Assembly: GCA_964035545.1 (NCBI GenBank)
Contig: OZ037767.1
Span: forward strand, 28,377,628 to 28,441,627
Origin: Bugula neritina
Taxonomy: Eukaryota; Bryozoa; Gymnolaemata; Cheilostomatida; Bugulidae
Length of the DNA stretch: 64,000 bases
Reading direction: 5' to 3'
Part shown: positions 1 to 13,100 of the stretch, piece by piece
Numbering within the stretch: position 1 is the stretch's first letter
How the letters are laid out: the number at the start of each line of letters is the position of its first letter
Position numbers and translations under genes: made by a program
Notes under the pieces: generated by a model
Database searches by the model: none
Told to the model about the DNA's origin: nothing
What the model saw: the letters and a program-made list of their open reading frames with translations, nothing else

Positions 1-959
1 TATATAATCCCTGAATAATATGCTGTTTTTTGCACTTAAAACTGGTTTACGAAGTAACAATGTTGTCCTATAAGCTATTTAGCTGCAATATAATTATTCC
101 TTATTATAGTATCACGTGACTTGTCACATGTGCTGTAGAACGTACATCTCCGCATCCTTTTTCTTTTATTTTATTTATGCTTTGTGCAGTTTTGTATCAT
201 ATTTAATTTACTACTTTTTTTAGCTTAAACATCGTAGGCATCCAGGTTATTTTGATAAAATCAATTACTGTTAATTAAAAGATCATACTTTTTTAGTTGC
301 ATTCACAAAATATATACAAAAAATCTCAACTCAATATACCAGAAAAAATGAATTAAAATATATGTGTTAATAGCACTGAGATTGACGTGACCGTGGCACA
401 TGAAAAATCTGAAAGAAGAGTTGTCTTCTACTTTTCTCTATTAATATATAGAGCTTGTCGTGAAAATGAAGATTTTTTAAAAAAAATATTGTGATCCTCT
501 GGTAACTTCCTGAATTTAGAAAATTAACTCATATATTTCTTTTCATATGGACAACAGCTCACTTTTTTTAAATTTATTTTGAAGCTCTTTTCGTAAAAAA
601 TAATCAAAAGTAAAAAATCCAAAATTTTTACAAATTGGTTCGGGGCTTGACGTGAAAGGCATTTGGACGAAGATGTCAAGGTCACCATTAATAAATTTAT
701 TTTATCACAATTCACAATACTGCACAGAAAGTTAATGAAGTGGGCTGAAAATTAGGTTGCTAGCATATTCATATTGATATGCATTATATTGATTGTTACA
801 GTATTATTTTTCAAATGTGTTTTGTTATCAGTTATGTTTAACTTCTTTATAGAGCTGCTGTTAGACTAAGAGTAAGACATAATATTAGCAACAATGAATG
901 ATTCAATGATAATCATAATATTAATAATTAATATCACTTTAATATTAAATTAAAATTAT
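1..959. other. AT-rich spacer, no gene seen
   Basis: Very AT-rich DNA with stops in all frames and only short chance open frames. I see no exon-like stretch bounded by splice sites, no tRNA-like block and no clear repeat. It is the left part of a gene-poor region that runs to the 3' end of SIL1 near 15.0 kb. Confidence 0.6.
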
Positions 960-1490
960 TATTAAATTGAAATTCACGGTGACGTATCACTATCACTATG
1001 AGTATGAGTATCGTACAAATTAATTATGAGTATGAGTATCACTATGACATTAACTCAATCAGTCATTGACTATTACTATGAATGACTGTGCATAACTCAA
1101 TGAGAATATCAATATGAATATGGCTTCTAATTCTTGTAACTTTTGACTATCACTATGATGATGCTGATAGTGATAATCACTGCCAGCCCAAGTCTCATAC
1201 TCATAGTGATACTATTACTATTGTCTATTACTATTAGTATTAATAACTAGTATTACTATTAGTACAACTACTAGTACTGTACTAGTATTACTCATAGTTC
1301 TGATAATGATGGAGATAATAGTTTTAAAAGTTCTACTTCTACTTTTATAGTAACTGTGAGCTAGATTGTATATGTTGAACTCTACTCATTTTTTACTACT
1401 AATGCTAATACTAATAGTAATAGTAATACTAATAATAATTATAGTTGTTATAATGATAGTAATACTAATAGTAATAATAACTATTTCAAT
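960..1490. repeat. Degenerate ACTAT/AGTAT simple-sequence block
   Basis: About 500 bp made largely of shuffled TATCAC, TATGAG, TATTACT and ACTAATAGT words on both strands, without a fixed period. Similar blocks occur in three other spacers (about 4.08-4.44, 19.9-21.6 and 37.2-37.8 kb). It resembles old, mutated hexanucleotide microsatellite. No coding potential is visible. Confidence 0.6.
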
Positions 1491-2199
1491 TTGATAATTT
1501 ATGTTTTACAACAGCATTATCGCTTATCAATTACATTGGTTCATAATATGATTATTTTAATTTTGCTTTGTGTGTTTTTTCATGTTGTAAATTTAAGTTC
1601 GTATGGTTATTTAATGAACTAGAGAACTAGCCAAATGTTATGTACCGATTGCAATGATTTACTATAAACTCAGTGAAATTTAAAACCTAATTGATATTAC
1701 TATGACATTGATTGTACAGAGGTAGCTAAAATATACATTAAATTACCAATAATTTTAACTCGCCAATACACTATGAGTAGAACAGTCAAATGCAATGATA
1801 GAAAATTAATTAGTCATAGCAGCCCGTTGCTTGAGGAACATTGAGCTACAGGTCTAAAATGATTTAGTTTTGTGATCCCTTATATAACAAAATAATTTTT
1901 TTTAAACTGGTTTAATACTTTTATTATAAACACGCTTATCAAAGTAACATGTTTTTGATGTATATTCTATTAAAAAAGCAATCACATCAGGTTTTCAATT
2001 TGTATGTTGTACAAAGTTTATTATGGTGACAAGTTACTAAATTATATGGTTCAGCTTTGTAAAGTAAAGCTGATGAAATAAATACAATTATGTGATTGTT
2101 TTACTGCTATATATTAAATTTAAATGAGTTGAATAATATCCTAGTGCATTGAATTAGATATTTTTTTTAGCTTTGGTACACCTGTTTGTTATAGGCTAA

Positions 2200-3195
2200 C
2201 ATTCCACCAATAGAAGAATGGTGCAAGTAGAAGACATTTCAGGTGCAGAAAGCTAAGGAGCAGTCAGAATGCTGCCAGAGTTGTGAAGAGGCACTTGAAA
2301 AAGCTGAATTTCAATAATGACATGAAATTCGTAACAGATCACCCTGGTGTAATTGAACTGACATGGCCAGCAGAGTTCTCGAAGTCACTTACAACAGCTA
2401 TTTACATCATCATGGTTAGCTTAAATGTAATTCCTATATCAGTCTCTAATATATAGTTTGATATCTGCTGTAAATTCGCTTAAGGAGCATACACATAACC
2501 AAAACTGAGTTACACTATAGTATTTGTTCTTGAATATATTTACCAAGATAAGTAGATTTGCTAATTCATTAACAGTAAAATTATAATGATACAACAATTT
2601 TTCTTTTAGATGATTCAATCAATAACATAAGACACTACAACATGGTTTTGCAGTTATAGAGTATTAATTTTCTGGCTCTTTCCAAATCTTCATAGAAGGC
2701 AAAGAAAACCACCGTCAGCTTGCCTTTATAACTGAGTGCACGCGTCTTCCACCTACAGATGATGATTAACAATTTGCTGGTGTGGAACTTTCTAATTTTG
2801 TTTACAATGAAGATAGATTATAGGACATTATTCTTTATGTAAAGATTGTCAAGTTTTGTTATAATTAAGAACAGTTTTAGTTTCAATAAATCAGTTCAAC
2901 ATTATGGACATCATTGCACAAGCATTTTAATCTTTACTATCTACAAAGGTATCTGATGGACTACTTAAAAATACAAAACTATGCTCCAGATACACAATGC
3001 ACTGACCAGCAAAGTTAATATGAGTTGGAGATGTAGAACATAATATCTTGTTCAAGGCTTTTCCCTGCTGTTGGAACCTTCTACTTCAGAACACTGAATT
3101 GAACAAACATATGTAGATATATGAAACTTTGCAAAAAATAATAATGTGAAATTAGTTGCTAAGTATCACATTGCTAATAAATACAGCATTGTGTA
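2200..3195 (+). pseudogene. Possible decayed coding fragments, unidentified
   Basis: Several short plus-strand stretches read like protein but are broken by stops. About 2227-2453 gives a frame containing NAARVVKRHLKKLNF and HPGVIELTWPAEF. About 2680-2825 gives ENHRQLAFITECTRLPP, then a stop, then FAGVELSNFVYNEDR. About 3120-3195 gives a frame containing VKLVAKYHIANKYSIV. I cannot assemble them into one gene with convincing splice sites and do not recognise the family. A dead gene copy, a transposon relic or exons of an unrecognised gene are all possible. Confidence 0.25.
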
Positions 3196-4074
3196 ATGTT
3201 TTATTTAATTTTTTTTTTGAGCCATTGGATCTATAGGCCCGCATAGTATTTACTATATTATAACTAATAAATTGCAGACACATTATGTCAGACCAGTTTC
3301 CATTTAAATAGAATAGTGTAGGCTATCAAATTTGTAGAAGTAAAAAACCGCATTCATATTTAGTAAAATACTTGCCTTTTTTTCATAATGCCTCTACTGC
3401 TAAAAAGAGAAGTTTTTATCAATACAGCTCCATCAATCTGTATCCTGATGAAGCTAGTAGTTTAGGAACATTTGTGAGGGGGGGGGAGTGTAGGCTGAGC
3501 TGCAGTATAGGAAGAACCCCAACATATGTAATCTATTCAGCACATTATATGTATATTTATTCAAAAAAGGATTTAGAAAATGCTTTATGAAGAGATGAAC
3601 AAAGTAAAAATTAATGCTGGTGAAAGTAATATTATTACACCCATTAGAATTACTAGCAGCTATAGCATTAAAATTATGTATTTTCATAAAAATGTGTCTA
3701 ATTTATGCTACAAAGTTATTACTGCCAAAGGTTACAAAATTTACCAGTCACATTCATGCAGCTGGCGGAGAATAACTAACTTTCACTTGCAATAAATATT
3801 ATATAATATATTGATAATTATTGGAATCATAATTATATTTATTGTTATGATCATTATGATTATAATTATTTAATATTATCTTTATGTTTGTATTTAAAGT
3901 TGTTTAAGTTTTATAAATTTATTATAATTATATTTCTGTATAAGTATTAGTATAATTAAATTATTATAATTTATATTTTATTATTTATATTTATTTCACT
4001 TTTTATTTCAAGACCAGCAGTTCAAATTGAAATTAATACTTGTGTCGTTTGCTTTATATTATAACTTACAAGTA

Positions 4075-4440
4075 TAACTATTAACATAATAATATTACAT
4101 TTGCTATTAGTATTACTATGAATATAAATATTTATATTAATATAGCTATCGGTATAACTTATAGTTATAGTTATACTTATAGTTATAACTAATATTATAA
4201 CTATAAGTATAAGTATTAGTTTCGAAACTGATCCTGCTCCGTAACATTAACATACTGATACTGTCATATGATTATCATTATGACTAATAATAGTATTAAT
4301 AAATATAACCATTGAATATTATTAATAATAGTTCACCAATAGGCGATAGTCATAGACTTAGAGTGAGAGTCAATGTCATAGAAATAGAGTTAGACTAGTG
4401 ATACTCATACTGATACTCATACTGTGATTCACTGATTCAG
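4075..4440. repeat. Degenerate ACTAT/TATAAC simple-sequence block
   Basis: Stretches such as TATAGTTATAGTTATAC and later GATACTCATACTGATACTC alternate over about 360 bp. It has the same character as the block at 960-1490. No open frame of interest. Confidence 0.55.
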
Positions 4441-5336
4441 TTACAAATTTCAAAACTTGGTTTTACGTAGACAACTACTAATCTATAATTCATCACAAAA
4501 CGGTTGAAAATCATCATTTACTGCATATTTAAGAGTAATTTTCTGATAGTGTGGTCGACATGATAATTGAAATTAAAATAGGGAAAATAATTATTTTGTG
4601 ATTTACAGCAAGTTACAAACTAGCGAAATGGAATAGTCCATTTGAAAACAGTTAAATTAGTTACCTTTCTTGATGTTGCGTAGCTAACGTTAGTTATTAG
4701 TAGCCGCCCGAAGAGTAACATTCATGTGATTTGAGCTACGAATAACGAGAATCTGTGACAAACCCGCTTCTTAATAACTTTACGCGATATAAACTCACGC
4801 TACAACTGGGCTATTTTGCCATCCCCACGTCACGGAGGGCACGCTCGCGGGCAAGTCTGGGCAAGTCTAAGACACCTAATATGACCACTTTTACTTACAT
4901 TTTTGTAGTGTTTTCGTATAAGAAATTGGGTAAAATGCTGATAAAACAGTTGAAAAGCATGCAAACTTTTGCTCAAATGTAATAAATAACCTGGAAACTT
5001 ACCGCCTTTAAGTTCTAAACCCTTCTCGTTTTGAGATTACTAAACATTACGTGTTTTTAACTAGTTTATTTTTAAAATTAATTAATAAAATTAATAAAAA
5101 CCTTAAGCTATAGTACTGTGGTTGAAATTTGTTATATAAGACTCTCAAGTTATTTAATAGAAAACCACACGATGGCTGAATTTCATCATTATAAGTGGTG
5201 ATCAAACAGCATAGAGATGCTTTGGATTGTAAAGTTAAATTCAAATTTATTTCAATGTGGCTGAAGGGATGGAGGCTAACAAAATATGTTTTCTTCCGTT
5301 TTTATCAGATCAAAGGAAATAGAATAATACATGTAG

Positions 5337-5393
5337 GATGGGATTTGAATTAGCAGCCTACTGTTTAACGCAATTCTTGCTCTTTCTATACTA
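5337..5393 (-). repeat. tRNA-like SINE candidate
   Basis: Read on the minus strand, a B-box-like AATTCAAATCCC follows an A-box-like stretch about 35-40 bases upstream, the layout of a tRNA-derived pol III promoter. Stems are too degraded for a functional tRNA. Weak on its own, but similar blocks recur at about 7.6, 9.3, 15.5 and 45.5 kb. Confidence 0.3.
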
Positions 5394-6226
5394 CTTTTAG
5401 AAAATTGGAAGAAAATTGTTTGTAATAATTAGGAAGCATAATAGTGTATTCAATTCCCATGTAAATATTCAAAAGCCACAAAATGCAATTGCTATAAATA
5501 CACCAAAGTAACGCACCATGTATGCCTTTTCCTATTTAATGGATCTTACTCAAAGTTTAGAATATAGTATGTTTAAAGCTGTTAGAATTAATGTCGGGTA
5601 TTAAACTATACATTAAACATGCTTTTTGCTAGTTCTTTCTTAAAAGTTCATTTAATTTTTCATCAATAGACACAAAATCTCAACATTATTAAAGCTGCAT
5701 GGCCTACAAATTAGCCAATTTCAACACATCTATACTATGTTATGCTTGATGTCTCTATTTTTAGAATATTTTTGGCAGACAAAACATATGTCTATATATG
5801 GAAAATATATAATACTTGAATGAGGAAAGCCGCCACAATTAAAACTCATCTGAAGTGAAGCACAACACTTGAGGCATTTCTGTTTATATAATTTATATAA
5901 TGTTAATATTATTTTTGAAATTTATGCTTGAAAACTTTCCGAATTGCCACTTTTAAATATTAATAACTTCTAAAATTAATTTTGACACTAGTAAAATAAA
6001 TGTACTTGTTATGCTTATATATATAAGTGTGACTATAAATAATATTTCATTGTCTTTGCTCAGCCATAAAATGAGGTCAGGACAAAAATAAATGTCAGAT
6101 GAGAGCTGAAATGTCAATAAAATTTAATGTAAGAAAGTTGATATTGGCAACTGAGCTCTGTGTACTGTAAACTGGGTCACAGATACCTCCTTGACTATAC
6201 TTTCTTCGGTCTGTTTAGAGAGACAA

Positions 6227-6251
6227 GGGGGGGGGGGGGTAGGGGGAGGGG
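6227..6251 (+). repeat. Poly-G / G-quadruplex-capable run
   Basis: A run of 13 G is followed by TA, five G, A and four G. This is striking in AT-rich DNA and meets the usual requirement for an intramolecular G-quadruplex. Shorter G runs occur near 3478-3486, 17074-17083, 18616-18629 and 27175-27181. Homopolymer length may be affected by sequencing error. Confidence 0.6.
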
Positions 6252-7589
6252 AGAACAATAGCAACAGTGGATGTCTTGTGTGGTGTTTTAGCTCATTAGC
6301 TTTAAAAATAAAATGCTAATAAAAGCTTGCATTTTAAAACTTTAAATGTTTTTTATCCAAAATTAAGTTAATAAGGGTTTTAGTAACCTAAAGAGCGTTG
6401 AACACGATATGCAGTATGTGTATTGTATATTTATTTCCTTTTACTTTTCTTCCATTAATCATTGTATTCAATTTTATACTATTAGAAACTTTTTCTGCGC
6501 TACCTGAGTAGGGCAGAGTTTGATTAGGTGAAGATTAGAAACTTTTTTCTGCTTTTGGAAGACTGAAAAGCAAATTGCATGTACATACATTCTAACATAA
6601 CTACGTTTAGATCAGTTGGTATATATTAAAGTATTACTTAAAACAAGGAAACCGTTCAAAAATTTATAAGTTTATTCGGTAAAAGCGGCAATTGAATCTC
6701 TACCATTGAAACTTGGTTATAATGTGGAGAAGAAGCAAAGGGGCCAAAAACTATAATTATTTTCCATTCAATCATTTGATAGGTTATTAATAAAGATCAT
6801 AATATACGTCAATCCATCAAATTTATCAGAATTTAGGAATCTCTTTCAATTATATATGTATTATGTTAAAAAACATCAAGTTTCCTAAACAATCCCCAAA
6901 TTCTTTTGCGAAGATTTATTCCTTACCAAATACTGATTTGCATGAGATTAGTCTATGCAACAGAAACTAGTTGCGACTGGCACAAGATATGCAGTCTACA
7001 GACAGTACAACAGATACCACACTGTTTCTAAGGCTAAAACATATCAAATTCACCGTATGCATGTAAGTGGTATTATATAGCATCTCTTTCAAAGCTATAT
7101 GAATCATAATATACATACATTCCAATAACACAATTTTTACAATAAATTGTTGCACTTATTAACTACTTTCTACTGCGAGTGTAATTGTTCAAAACAAAGA
7201 CTTTGTGAAAATAGTAGTTGACGAATAAAAGCTTGAGGGGCATAATACACCCTCTTTAAGTTAGATGAATCAATATCATTGTTCATCAGATTTGTTCAAC
7301 TCATTTACAGATTAGATGTGCAACAATTTTTTTAAAGCAAATTATCGCTTAAAGTATACGTCAACCAGAGAGTGTGTAAACTTGTGTTAGAATATTATAC
7401 ATACATAATTTTGTACAGTAATACTCATAAATGCATGAAAACACCCATCCATTTAGCTATTGAAAACTTTTAAGCTAATTCACACAAGTTTATAGTCACT
7501 ATCCCCGATAGAAAGGAGTTTTTAAGGCTAAAAACTTATTCATATGCTGCACAAGAGCAATTATGATTGGATGCTTTTTTCAACACCAC

Positions 7590-7668
7590 CAATGGCCTTT
7601 ACTGGGGTTTGAACCCATTACTTCCTGTTTACTCAGCCAGTGCTCTAACTCCTAAACCACCGCTGCTA
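7590..7668 (-). repeat. tRNA-derived SINE or pseudo-tRNA
   Basis: On the minus strand an A-box-like TTAGGAGTTAGAGCACTGG is followed by an anticodon-arm-like segment and a near-perfect B box, GGGTTCAAACCCC, with a T-stem that pairs. The acceptor and anticodon stems do not pair well, so I prefer a SINE head or pseudo-tRNA over a working tRNA gene. Confidence 0.45.
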
Positions 7669-9280
7669 AAATCAAACTGACATTCATTTATTCAAGCAGC
7701 ATTTTGTGTAGTTGAAGAAGAGAATTATCACGGCACCAATAAGAGAACAGCTCTGTGCTAATGAGTTACTCGACTATTTCAAATTATTAAATATTACTCC
7801 TGTTGAATTCGGAATAGTTTTGGCGGTGAAGTTCAATGTGTTTGCAGATACGTGTTATTTCGGAATCATCTTTTCTCTGAGACATCAGGAGACGAAGTGA
7901 TGCTTTAGATTACAGCATAGAGTTTAAAAAATATATCAAGTCTACAGCAGCCTATTACGGTGTTAATTACATCATGATATGAACAACCCTAGATATGCTA
8001 AGAATGTCAAGATGCTAAAAGCTAATATGCGCACATATGTATTTTGTGTGCTGATTGTAAATTGGGATATAACTCACAATAATGTGACGAAACATTAGCT
8101 AAATGTTCAATTTTAATTTAGTAACGAGACTCTTAGAACATTTTTATAGCTTGATAAAATAATTTAATTTAGTTTAATTACAAAAATTGGCAGTATTTTA
8201 GTTTTTTGTCTTTTAAAGGTGGCAGATTCCTTATATATTTCAAGTCAATAGTTCAGCTTTTCTGATTACTCAAGAAAATTAAAATGAGTCAAGTTTTAGA
8301 AGCATTTGTTTAAGTGATTAGCGGTGATTATGATTGATAATACTGGCCTGTCTTCAGTTGCTAAGCAGTTGATGAACAAAATTTAGTCTGTTGCACAACG
8401 TCTGACGCAGATAGTAACCGAGCAGCCACGGTCAACTTGCAAAAAATAGCTCACGTGTAGGGGCAGGTGGAGGCAGAGCTAGCATTGAATATAAATCGAC
8501 CACAAATGTCCAAGTATGTCTATAAGCACTTGGTCATGATATTAAAACTATGTGACTTTCAGAAGTCTTTATCTTTTGACCACACAGCATGAACATTCGA
8601 TGATTTAATTGCAATTTCAAATTTTTAAATTAACCATAAAGATAGCATAAGTAGTGACAAAAGGAGAATTTTGCCCTACTTTGCCCTCAAGGCCCAGCGT
8701 ACATAGATGATAATTTCAAAACAAATAAATTATTCAATTTTTTGAAATCTTTTGAATTGAAACATTTTACATTGTTGTAAGGTGTGTGAACATATAGTTT
8801 GTAAATTTAGACCATAATATTATATTCACCAACATTCATACAGTTTAGCACAACTTGAGTAGCCAAACTTCTCATAAAGTTAATCTTAATTGCTGGAGAA
8901 TTTTAATAAGCTAGTAAATAGAGGAGTTTATATTCTAAAACACACTCACAACTTGAAAAGTAAGTTGAAATATTTATTAGACTTGCAGTAAATACTTTGC
9001 AAACTAACATAAAGCAGACATGAAGGTTAATATTGACAGTAAAAGACGGTGTTCATAATATTTTACAACATAAAGTTATATGATAATGTTACTAGCGACA
9101 CGTAAATAGACTGATATCAATGAATAAACGCCAGGTGAAGTTGAATGTCTCAATGTTGCTAATTATTGGAGCATAAAGAGGGAGAAATATTGGTGTTATA
9201 TCATTGATTATGTTTTTACAAAAAGAACCTGAGCAGGTATTGTCATTATACAGCTGAAAAATGTACGGGGAGGGGAAATA

Positions 9281-9353
9281 ACTGACTACACTGAGAATTG
9301 AACCAAATCTCTAACTTGCAAGCCGCGTGCTATACATTACACTGTCTACTGGG
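9281..9353 (-). repeat. tRNA-derived SINE or pseudo-tRNA
   Basis: Minus-strand sequence has an A-box-like CAGTGTAATGTATAGCACG, an anticodon-arm-like GGCTTGCAAGTT and a B box TGGTTCAATTCTC in tRNA order and spacing. Pairing in the outer stem is poor. The anticodon loop resembles that of tRNA-Ala(TGC), but this is only a resemblance. Confidence 0.45.
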
Positions 9354-9905
9354 GAATCATAGTGTTATAGATCTATAAATCTGGTCTTCGATGAGAATTG
9401 ATGATTTGCTATGCAATGTATCAGTGGTTACCCTCCTTGTCATAGACCACCTACTTTGTTAGGACAGAGCCATCGTTATATTCATTCATTATCTTTTGAT
9501 TTACTAAAATCCCATTTATGTCAAAAATTGACACATGGCATTTAAGACTGATTGAAATTTTCTTAAGTTAATAGATTTGGCTGCCACAATTTAGCATTAG
9601 GCTTGTAATATCAAAAAATAGTTCCTTATACATGTTCAATTACGTCTCATAACATTGGAACAGTTGCTGCAGTAGTTATAGCTCAGACCTTTGGAATGAA
9701 GTTAGACTAAATAAAATAATACTTTGACTTGAAGGCTAGTTTATATCCTATTTGTTCATATTACACTTACTTGTTGGTAAATAGAGTACTGTATAGAAAC
9801 AGCTGGACAAGTAAAAAAACGTTTTGAATAAGTTTAAAAAAAGAAAATAGTCTCTGAAAGTCTGGTGTGTTATTACTTGACACATGAAAGGGTCTGTCAT
9901 GGAGA

Positions 9906-9965
9906 TTTTATCCTCATTTCTGCACATGTATATCTTATCTTCATTTCTGCACATGTATATCTTAT
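9906..9965. repeat. Two-copy 27-bp tandem duplication
   Basis: A unit containing TCATTTCTGCACATGTATAT occurs twice head to tail. It is a minor local duplication. Long open frames over it on both strands look like by-products of the repeat, not genes. Confidence 0.7.
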
Positions 9966-10169
9966 GCTTAGAATGTTTATTTATTGGCCAATGTTGGTAT
10001 GAAATGTCATACCAAACAATTTTTGATTTAGGCCAATTTAATAGGCACCAGCTAACACATTCCTCGGCCAAGGTTGATATGTGATATAACTTCATTACTT
10101 GTGCACATTTTCTTGAGTTCTTTAGAACAAGAGTTCTACGAAGTTTATTTATTAGCTCTAAAGTCAAAC

Positions 10170-13100
10170 CAATTGTGAGTGGTTACATACATATTCTGGC
10201 TGATTCTTTTCAATGTAAAGATGGAAAGTAAAGTTCAACCAAAGATCAAAGTAAAAATAGTTTAGGCTAATTTTGCTTCAGAGCGCTTAGAAGGAATACC
10301 AGAGAGCTAGTAGGCCTCAGAGCTGTCAGAATAGACAATCTCTAAAGTCAATGAAATGCACGAATTAGGCTATTTAAAAAGTGTCAAAGTTGAACCACAA
10401 CAGGGGAAAGTATGCACCCTGGAGCTAACAAAATGGATTACGACAAATTGGTGTCACCCCCTGATAAAGCGGTTTCATAGGTAAACCTCACTCTATTAAA
10501 GAGAGGTTTCACCAACTGGTTTATATAAAGTTTTTTAGACTGATATTAAGCTAGGATGATCTAACTCAAAACCTGCAGTTGGCTGAGTAAACAAGATATT
10601 CAGGTGACGCCCAAGTCAAGAAGTTAAGCCGAGGTGTTGAGGGTACTTTGGTAAACACTTCAAAAGACGATTGGCTTATATACAATAAGAAATATAATGG
10701 GATGTGGAGTCCTTTTGGGTGCAGAAATGCAAATTTTTGTTTTTGATTACTTATGTAACAGGCACCTAATAAAGTAATGCTGTTTAAAAACCTGAACACA
10801 AGGTCAAGGTGAAAATGAGATATAAATAGATCACTTTGACTAGAACTACTTGCAAATAAACAATATTAAACATCAGAACTTTGCAAGTCAAAATTTTCCT
10901 GCTGATATTTTTGATGGCTTAAAGCCTTAAACCAGTACAGGCTGCTTTGGTAATGGACTAAAATTTTTAATGATTTCTGCAAACAAGTAAGATGTCATTA
11001 AAGTTGTGTAGGCGAATAGTAAAAATACATTGGTGATTATATAATTTACAAAAACTTTGAAAATGTAAGAAAGTTTAGTTTTATACAATAAATGATCAAC
11101 AACTGCAAACTATTCCACGCTAGCTGGTATTCACAGGACTCATATAGTGTATTCATGATTGTCACACATTTTAACAATTATTATTTAATACATACGTAGT
11201 TCATCACATCAACAAGATCATGTTTTTTGCAATTAGTAAAATTAGTTTTTTATACTATTGTCATTTTCATCAAACTCATAATGAATTTTTCACAGTATAT
11301 GCTGATATAAAAGCAATTAATCAATTATAATAATTTTTGTATGTTGTCATATTGTGCACAACATATGCATTTTACAATTTTTTATGTTCCTTCACCTTTT
11401 TTATCACCAAATAATAGTTGGAAAATTATAAGTTTCCGCAATAGTATAAGTTTACAATTAGCATAATACTAATTAAAAGCCACACTTGCTGTTACAGTCC
11501 ACCCTTAGTTACTACCAGAAGATGATGTTGGGTGTTGAAGTTAAGCATCTCACTCTATATACTCATAGATCCAACTTACAAAGCTAACGCCAGCCTACAT
11601 GTTGACTATAGACCTGCATGCCAATTATTATAATGGCTGTTAGGGTTATTTCCTTTGCTTAAACCGTATTAACCTTAACTAATTACCAAATAATGGTCAT
11701 ACTTTAACACGTTGTTTCATGTTGGCAAAGCATAGGTGTTATAAAACATTCTTGTAATAAATTAAAATAATTGCAACATAAAGAGTTATCTCCCAATTAT
11801 CTGAAGTCATTCCAAACCCAAACCTCAAATTGACAATTAGAAACTTGAGTGATATAATATTAAATATTGTTTCATCTGAAGTTAAAAGAGTTTATTTTAA
11901 ATAATTTCTAAAAGCTCATACTAATATATATATGATAGTTGGTAGAGTTTTATTCACATTCTATTTATCATAAATTGTATACTATTTCAAATCATTCCCT
12001 TTATTTATCTGTCGTACAGTTATTTGATGAGAAGCTTGAAAATTTGAGGCATTTATTTGAATGATCTTGTTACTATAACTATAAGGATCTGGTGTAGTAA
12101 CCAAATGGTAGGATTCCAAACATGCGATGCATGCATTCAAACAGAAAGTATGCATGAATTCTTGAATATTGAGATTCCAGCCAACAATTTATAGATAAAT
12201 CATAGACTGGACAATAAGAATCGAGTGAAGACATTAGAATTAATTATCTGTATTGTAATAAGTTAATTAAATAGATATTTGCGGCATTTTTAATATTATA
12301 TTGTCCACTTTGAGCACAAGTGCAATCATGGGCAAACACTTATCCCATGCTAATGTGTTTCTACTTTCTTTGAAAAACTTCAGCACAATGATAAAGTGTG
12401 GTCTCCTGAGAGCAGCTTAAAATCTATCTGTTGAGTACTGGGATGTATTTTGGCTTAGCTTGGTTTTGAAGTTGGAAACAGGATTGCTTTGTTTTGTAAT
12501 AAGACAACTCCCTAAGCCATCATGGTCTGTTAGAACTAATGAAATGTGGAAAAAACTGTAATTTCGCATCCTTTTTAATGGATATAGCAGAAATCTACTT
12601 TAAACGATGTTGTAGTGCCTTAGAAACTGCTATGAACTGTGCTTATGGACAATTTATCTTTTAGCCTGAACTAACAAAAATTATTATGAATTTATTTTGT
12701 TTCAACTCTGCAAGTAAGGCTAGCTACAATTTTCTGAACAACTTTAATTTAAATAATTATTTTATAACACTGCTCTGATATGCCATTGGCTGTATATAGC
12801 AGGCTAGTTATGAGAATTAGAAGGAAAAGATGCATGTATGTGTAAGAATAACTTTAGGAAACAATTAATTAAAAGATTAACATATAACCTCTTCTTTACT
12901 ATAATTACAGCTTACTTTTAAATTAATAATCAAGTAGGATTTTATGTACTTCTTCAACGAACAGCGGCTACAAAATTAACAAGTATGTATAATCAATAAT
13001 ACTACTGATGGAGATATTGCAAGAAAACAATACATGCGTTGATACCACATCATAGTCATCATTTAAACATGTATCCTAAGTGTAATCCAATAAAATAATG

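Noticed and set aside
7590-7668. Functional tRNA gene
   Set aside because: The B box is good, but the acceptor and anticodon stems do not pair convincingly.
9748-10167. 139-residue minus-strand open frame
   Set aside because: Includes a 27-bp tandem duplication and low-complexity sequence; no recognisable domain and no splice sites.
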